From CADEED01 sp963711635 (GTDB taxonomy: Bacteria > Pseudomonadota > Gammaproteobacteria > Steroidobacterales > Steroidobacteraceae), in the NCBI GenBank assembly GCA_963711635.1, contig CAVQEZ010000024.1, positions 62,001 to 126,000 on the forward strand: a stretch of DNA of 64,000 nucleotides, written 5' to 3'. Positions within the stretch are counted from its first letter, which is position 1. Every line of letters starts with the position of its first letter. Shown in pieces: positions 58,960-64,000 of this stretch. Below the pieces are notes generated by a model. It was not told where the DNA came from and ran no database searches. It worked only from the letters and a program-made list of their open reading frames with translations. Position numbers and translations under genes: made by a program.

Positions 58960-60262
58960 GCGGCCTTCGCCAGCGCCTCGACCGGCGCCTCGTCGCGACG
59001 CGAAACCCAGGCGAACAGGAACACCGCCACGAAGCACAGTGCGGGCACGAGCATGGCCATGTTGATGCTGCTGGCGTCGGATACCAGCCCCATGATGGGC
59101 GGAATCACCGCGCCGCCGACGATGGCCATGACGAGGAATGACGAGCCGGACTTCGTGTACGTACCCAGTCCGCGCAGGCTCATGGTGAAGATGGTCGGGA
59201 ACTGGATGGACATGAAGAAACTGGTGGCCATCAGCGCGTACAGGCCCGATGTTGCCGCCGGACAGGGCCGCGATCGTGCACAGCACCACATCGGCCGCGG
59301 CGAACGCGGCCAGCAACGCGGCCGGGCGGAACTTCGACATCAGCAACGTGCCGATGAATCGGCCGGCGAAGAACAAGCGTGAGCGTGATGATGAGATTGT
59401 TGGCCGCCACCTTCTCGGCAGTGCCGGGCGTATTGAACTGCGTGTAGCGGATCACGAAGCTCCACACGCCCACCTGGGCGCCGACGTAGGCAAACTGCGC
59501 GAGCACGCCCAGCCAGTAGCGCCGGAAGGCGAGCAGGCCGCGGAATCCACCGGCGCCGGAAGCCGTGTCCGCGGCGTATGCGCTGCGCCATCGGCGGGAA
59601 CTTCGCGACTGCCACCAGCAGCGCCCAGAGCAGCACCACGCAGGCGATGCCCAGGTAGGGTAGTTTGACGGCGGCCAGTTCGCCGGCGCGCCACGCGGAC
59701 TCGGCCGCCGGCTCCATCGCGCGGATCTGTTCGGGCGTGAAGTGATGGTCCGAGAGAATGAGTTCCTTGCCCAGGAACACCCCGACGATGGTGCCGAGCG
59801 GATTGAAGGTCTGCGCAAAGTTGAGCCGCTGATCGGCGCTCTCGGGCGGGCCCATGGCGGCGATCATCGGGATTCGCGGACGTCTCGAGGAACGACAGTC
59901 CGCTCGCGACCACGAACAACGCGCCCAGGAAGAAGTGGTATTCGCCGTATTGCGCCGCCGGATAGAACAGCAGCGCGCCGGTACCGAACAGCACCAGGCC
60001 CATCACCACGGCGGCGCGGTAGCCGAAGCGCCGCATGAACAGCGACGCGGGAATCGCGAATACGAAATAGCCGATGAAGGTCGCGAACTGCACGAAGCTG
60101 GACGCGAAATCGCCTGAGCAGGAAGGTCTTGCGGAACTGCGGGATCAGCACGTCGTTGAGGCTGTTGGACATTCCCCAGAACGCGAACAGCGCGACGACG
60201 AGCACCGTCGCGCCGATGAAATCCGGGGGTGATGAACGCGGTCTTTCATCGCGCGTCGTCAT
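58956..60262 (-). CDS. fucP: FucP-like L-fucose:proton symporter (frameshifted)
   Basis: This is an inner-membrane MFS permease of the FHS family. It starts MTTRDERPRSSPPDFIGATV at ATG 60262, with the signature FAFWGMSNSLNDVLIPQFRK in helix 1. Further elements are MQFATFIGYFVFAIPASLFM, RRFGYRAAVVMGLVLFGTGA, FLETSANPD-like helix 4 sequence, LNFAQTFNPLGTIVGVFLGK, YVGAQVGVWSFVIRYTQFN and SIQFPTIFTMSLRGLGTYTK. It ends APVEALAKAA with TGA 58956-58958. About six one-base shifts interrupt 435 codons. Both ends overlap neighbours by four bases (ATGA), so IclR, permease and dehydrogenase are translationally coupled. Confidence 0.88.
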
Positions 60263-61063
60263 GGCAGATCCCCGTGCACGATCTCGTCGGATATCTGTCG
60301 CGCCGCCGCGCGTACGGATTCCACCGCCTGCGGCATTTCCATGACCAGCGGATTGCTGTGCACGAACGGGACAGGTGAGCGCGGCCACGGCGGTCTCGCC
60401 GCGCAGGATGGGCGCCGAGAGATCGACGATGCCGCGCACGAAATCCGATGCCGCCTCGTGGTGGCCGCGCGCGCGCACGACGTTGGCGCGTTCGACGAAG
60501 GAATCGGCGGCTTCGCCTTTCAGGCGGCAGCGCTTCAGCCAGTGGCGTCGCACTTCCTCGTTCTGGTACGCGAACAGCACCAGGCCGGAGGTGGCGCGCA
60601 CGATTTCGCGCCGATAGCCGATGCGCACCGAGAAGCCGAGATCGCCGGGCCGTTCGATGCGCGTGATCACCACGATCTGATCTTCGGAGGCGACGGCGAT
60701 GTGGCACGACTGGCCGATTTCATGCGCGAGCTTGCGCATGACGGGCAGTGCCGTCTCGACCAGCGAGCGCACCGGCGCCTGCGCCATGGCGAGCGCGAAC
60801 AACTTGTTGGTGAGCACATAGCCGGAGCCGTTTTCGGAGGTGGTGATGAATCCCTTGAACTCCAGCACCTGGAGCATGCGGAACAGCTCGCCGGAGGACC
60901 GCCCGAGGCGCTGCGAGATGGCGGAGAGATTCAGCGGCGTCTTTTCCGCGGCCAACAGCTCGATGACATCGAGGCCCTTTTCCAGGGCGGGCGCACGGTA
61001 GCGGCTGGTCCGCGTGGAAATTTCCGGCGCGGAGGCGCGGGGCGAGCCTGATTTTGTTGCCAT
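60259..61063 (-). CDS. IclR-family transcriptional regulator (one frameshift)
   Basis: This is a repressor or activator of the downstream L-fucose operon. The start MATKSGSPRASAPEIST at ATG 61063 follows a Met-less upstream stretch of the same open frame. The winged helix is ALEKGLDVIELLAAEKTPLN through LSAISQRLGRSSGELFRMLQ, and the effector domain contains VMRKLAHEIGQSCHIAVASE and VRATSGLVLFAYQNEEVRRH. A one-base insertion near 60372 must be removed to read the normal end FVHSNPLVMEMPQAVESVRA and QISDEIVHGDLP, TGA 60259-60261. The corrected product is about 267 residues. The ligand is probably an L-fucose pathway intermediate, such as L-fuconate or its 2-keto-3-deoxy product. Confidence 0.92.
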
Positions 61064-61226
61064 GGGTGGGTCTGGATTCTGCCCGTAATGACCGGCGCGG
61101 GATTCTGCCCCAAATTGCTTGATCTTCGAATTTTCATTAGAGCATTGTACTTTCATTCGGAAAAAAAACGAGGTATTGGGTTGCGGGGTCCGCGCACCGA
61201 CAGGTGAAGTCCCGTGACCTGACAAG

Positions 61227-61278
61227 CCGGAAGGCGAGACTCAACGACGCCCCCACGACGCGGAGTCTCGCTTTCCGG
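61227..61278. repeat. 15-bp inverted repeat in the iclR/GH31 spacer
   Basis: CCGGAAGGCGAGACT (61227-61241) and AGTCTCGCTTTCCGG (61264-61278) pair over 15 positions with one wobble, separated by 22 bases. It lies 65 bases before the GH31 ATG and 164 bases from the iclR start. It could be a leader hairpin of the GH31 transcript or two half-sites for a regulator. Confidence 0.5.
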
Positions 61279-61342
61279 CAATTCGCCTGCGCGAGATACG
61301 CCGGCCAAACGAATTCCGAAAAAAGCTCGGACAGAGGGGTCC

Positions 61343-64000
61343 ATGAAGATTCTGACGAGAGCTGTTATGCGTCGCGTGCTGGCGGTTGCGCGGCAGAAGC
61401 GCCGGAAGGTTCGTTCGTGCAGGGCGAGACCGGGCGTGGTGGTCACGCCGGCCGCGGGGAATCGCGAAGCGCGTACGGCTCGAGGTGCGTACCGATCGAA
61501 TCGTGCGGGTGACCGCCGTCGCCGATGAGAATCTCGACCTGCCCGCGAGCCTCATGGTGGTGCCCGCGACCGAGCCCACCCCCTCGTTCAAGGTCGAACG
61601 AAGCGAGAGGGCGAAGTGGTGCTCGAGACTGCGCAGCTCGTCGCGCATGTGTCGCTCGCGAACGGCGCCGTGCGCTTCACCGATCTCGCCGGCAAGCCGC
61701 TGCTCGCCGAAACGCCAACGCGCGGCTGCTCGAGCGCAGGCGTCTCGCAGCGTTTCAACCCGGACACGCGACGAAGCCTTTTATGGCTCGGGCCAGCACC
61801 AGAACGGGCAGATGAATCTCAACGGCGAAGACGTCGAGCTCGCCCAGCACAACATGGATATCGGCGTGCCGTTCGTGGTGTCGAGCGCGCAACTACGGCG
61901 TGCTCTGGGACAACAACGGCATCACGCGTTTCGGCAATCCCAAGCCCTACGGCCTGGCATCGCGCGACCTCAAGATTCGCGATGCGGCCGGCAAGGAGGG
62001 CGGCTTCACCGCGCGTTACTCCATCGACGGCGCAGCTGAAGCTCGAACGCGTCGAGAAGGACATCAACTACCAGTACATCCGCGATCGCTGCAACTGGCC
62101 GAGGGAGCTGCTCACGGGCAAGGAGCCGGCCAGCGGGCTCGCCGCCCAACATCCTGCCGAACCAGACCGTGACCTGGGAAGGCACGCTGGAATCGTCGAC
62201 AGGCCGGCAATCACAAGTTCCAGCTCTACGGCAGCAGCTATTTCAAGGTGTTCGTCGGACGACAAGCTGGTGCTCGACCGCTGGCGCCAGAACTGGGCCG
62301 CCTGGTATCACAACTTCGACGTGATGATGACAGCCGGCAAACCGCTCAAGCTGCGCATCGAGTGGATTCCGAACGACGGTTACATCGCGCTGCTGCACAA
62401 CGATCCGTTGCCGGACGCCGAGCGGCATTCGCTGACGTTCACGTCGGAAGTCGGGCGCGCGTCGACTACTACTTCGTCGCGGGCGCGACGCAGGACGAGG
62501 TGATCGCGGGCTACCGCGCGCTCACCGGCAAGGCCGTGATGTTGCCGCGCTGGGCCTACGGCTTCTGGCAGAGCCGCCAGCGCTACACCACGCAGGACGA
62601 GTTGTTAGGCGTGGTGGCCGAGTACCGCAAGCGCAAGATCCCGCTCGACAACATCGTGCTCGACTGGTTCTACTGGAAGGAGGATTCCTGGGGCTCGCAC
62701 GAGTTCGACAAGACGCGTTTTCCGGACCCCAAGGGCATGATCGACAAGGTTCATGCGCAGAACGCGCAGCTCATGATCTCGGTGTGGCCGAAGTTCTACC
62801 CGACCACCGCCAACTACAAGGAGCTGGATGCGGCCGGGTTCATGTACCACGGCAACATCGAGGCCGGCGCGCTCGACTGGGTGGGCCCGGGCTATACCTC
62901 ACTCGTTCTACGATCCGTATTCGAAGGCCGCGCGCGACATGTACTGGCGACAGGTCAACGAGCGCCTGGACGTGCTGGGCGTCGATGCCTGGTGGATGGA
63001 TGCCACCGAGCCCGACCTGCATTCCAATCTCGACATCGACTCGATCAAGCAGCGCATCGGCCCCACAGCGATCGGGCTCGGCCGACCGAGTACTTCAACA
63101 CCTACGCGCTGGTGCATTCGGGCGGCGTGTACGAAGGAGCGCGTGCCGCGCGACCCGACAAGCGCGTGTTCATCCTCACGCGCTCGGGATTCGCGGGCAT
63201 ACAGCGCAACGCCGCGGCCGTGTGGAGCGGCGACATCGCCTCGCGCTGGAGACGATCTCTACGACCAGATTTCCGCGGGCGTGAGCGTCGGCTATGCGGG
63301 CCTGCCGAACTGGACCTTCGACATCGGCGGTTTCGCCAACGAGGCGCGTTACAGCACCCAGAAGCCCAAGGCCGAGGATCTCGAGGAATGGCGCGAGCTC
63401 AACCTGCGCTGGTTCCAGTTCGGCGCGTTCGCGCCGCTGTTCCGCTCGCATGGCGAATTCCCGCTGCGCGAGATCTACAACCTCGCGCCGCCCCAAGAAT
63501 CGAAGAGTACTGCTGAAGTCTTCGACAGCCTTGTCTGGCACGACAAGCTGCGCTACCGGCTGCTGCCTTACACCTACACGGTCGCCGCCGACACCTACCA
63601 TCGCGATGGCACCATCATGCGCGGCCTGAGCGATGGATTTCGCGGACGACCCGGCAGCCCGCGACGTGCGCGATGAATTCCTGTTCGGCAAGGCGTTCCT
63701 GGTCGCGCCGGTGCACCAGTTCAAGGCGCGCGCGCGGCCGGTCTATCTACCCGCCGGTGCCAGCTGGTACGACTTCCACACCGGCGCGCGCCTCGACGGC
63801 GGCCAGAAGGTGGAGGCGGCGGCGCCGCTCGATCGCATGCCGCTGTACGTGCGCGGCGGCTCGATCGTCCCGGTCGGACCGGAGATCCAGTACTCGGCCG
63901 AGAAACCCGGCGCGCCGATCACGCTTGCTGGTGTTCACCGGTGCGGACGGCAGCTTCGATCTCTACGAAGACGACGGCGTGAGCTACGGTTACGAGAAGG
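61343..64000 (+). CDS. GH31 alpha-xylosidase with PA14 domain (partial, frameshifted)
   Basis: This exported or surface glycosidase removes alpha-1,6-xylose from xyloglucan oligosaccharides. It starts MKILTRAVMRRVLAVA, a signal peptide after correction. The N-terminal domain contains LMVVPATEPTPSFKVE and the motif YGSGQHQNGQMNLNGEDVEL. The PA14 insert is WEGTLESSTAGNHKFQLYGS and SYFKVFVDDKLVLDRW up to NDGYIALLHNDPLPD. The GH31 barrel has LPRWAYGFWQSRQRYTTQDE, the nucleophile in VDAWWMDATEPDLHSN, the acid/base in AAAVWSGDIASRW, and LPNWTFDIGGF. The C-terminal sheet LYVRGGSIVPVGPEIQY is reached before the window ends. The PA14-in-GH31 layout is that of Cellvibrio Xyl31A. More than ten one-base shifts occur. 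Confidence 0.88.

Overview
The window looks like a chromosomal segment of a GC-rich gammaproteobacterium, most likely from the Steroidobacteraceae/Nevskiales/Xanthomonadales neighbourhood. The evidence is the order secY-rpmJ-rpsM-rpsK-rpsD-rpoA-rplQ with no adk, infA or map after secY, plus Xanthomonas/Caulobacter-type TonB receptors with linked tryptophan halogenases and many plant-polysaccharide enzymes. The placement is inference. No tRNA, rRNA, CRISPR array, insertion sequence or prophage gene was recognised.

Layout. 1-6480: end of the spc operon and the alpha operon (rplF' to rplQ), closed by a strong terminator. 6488-16419: a DUF6438-type secreted protein, a winged-helix/beta-propeller sensor divergent from a TonB-dependent receptor, mscL, pepQ, a small lipoprotein, a GNAT acetyltransferase and gamma-glutamyltransferase. 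16569-20364: a GH50-like glycosidase divergent from a PL3 pectate lyase, with an 821-base palindrome-bearing spacer between them. 20530-24679: an unrecognised protein, an ICMT-like membrane methyltransferase and a Ycf48-like repeat protein. 24723-30397: a signalling operon (TM-GAF-HisKA-HATPase-REC-REC-REC hybrid kinase, CheR, CheB, REC-kinase). 30493-37485: a lipoprotein with Asp-rich calcium-type repeats and a remnant of a relative, uvrA, a hypoxanthine/uracil-DNA glycosylase with a Nudix hydrolase, and an alpha/beta hydrolase. 37648-48927: a carbohydrate locus in which a GH16 glucanase and a large TonB receptor diverge around a tandem LacI-type operator, followed by halogenase, SapC, cupin-8, a second halogenase, a LacI regulator and a sugar-porter permease. 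49066-54617: PhnB-like protein, GMC oxidoreductase with its small subunit, DCC thioredoxin-like protein and AidB. 54589-64000: a DHFR-like reductase, then an L-fucose oxidative operon (IclR, FucP, aldose dehydrogenase fused to lactonase, SDR, GH105), divergent from a PA14-bearing GH31 alpha-xylosidase cut by the window end.

How the genes fit together. The accessory regions point to import and oxidation of plant or algal glycans: pectin (PL3, GH105), beta-glucans or related galactans (GH16, GH50-like) and fucosylated xyloglucan (GH31 plus L-fucose catabolism), with TonB receptors for outer-membrane uptake and LacI and IclR regulators for local control.

Data quality. Many genes, including essential ones (rpsD, rpoA, uvrA), are split by single-base shifts, while 35.5-55.8 kb reads cleanly. 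I interpret these shifts as sequencing or assembly indels. Spans of frameshifted genes are therefore given from probable true start to probable true stop, not as single open frames.
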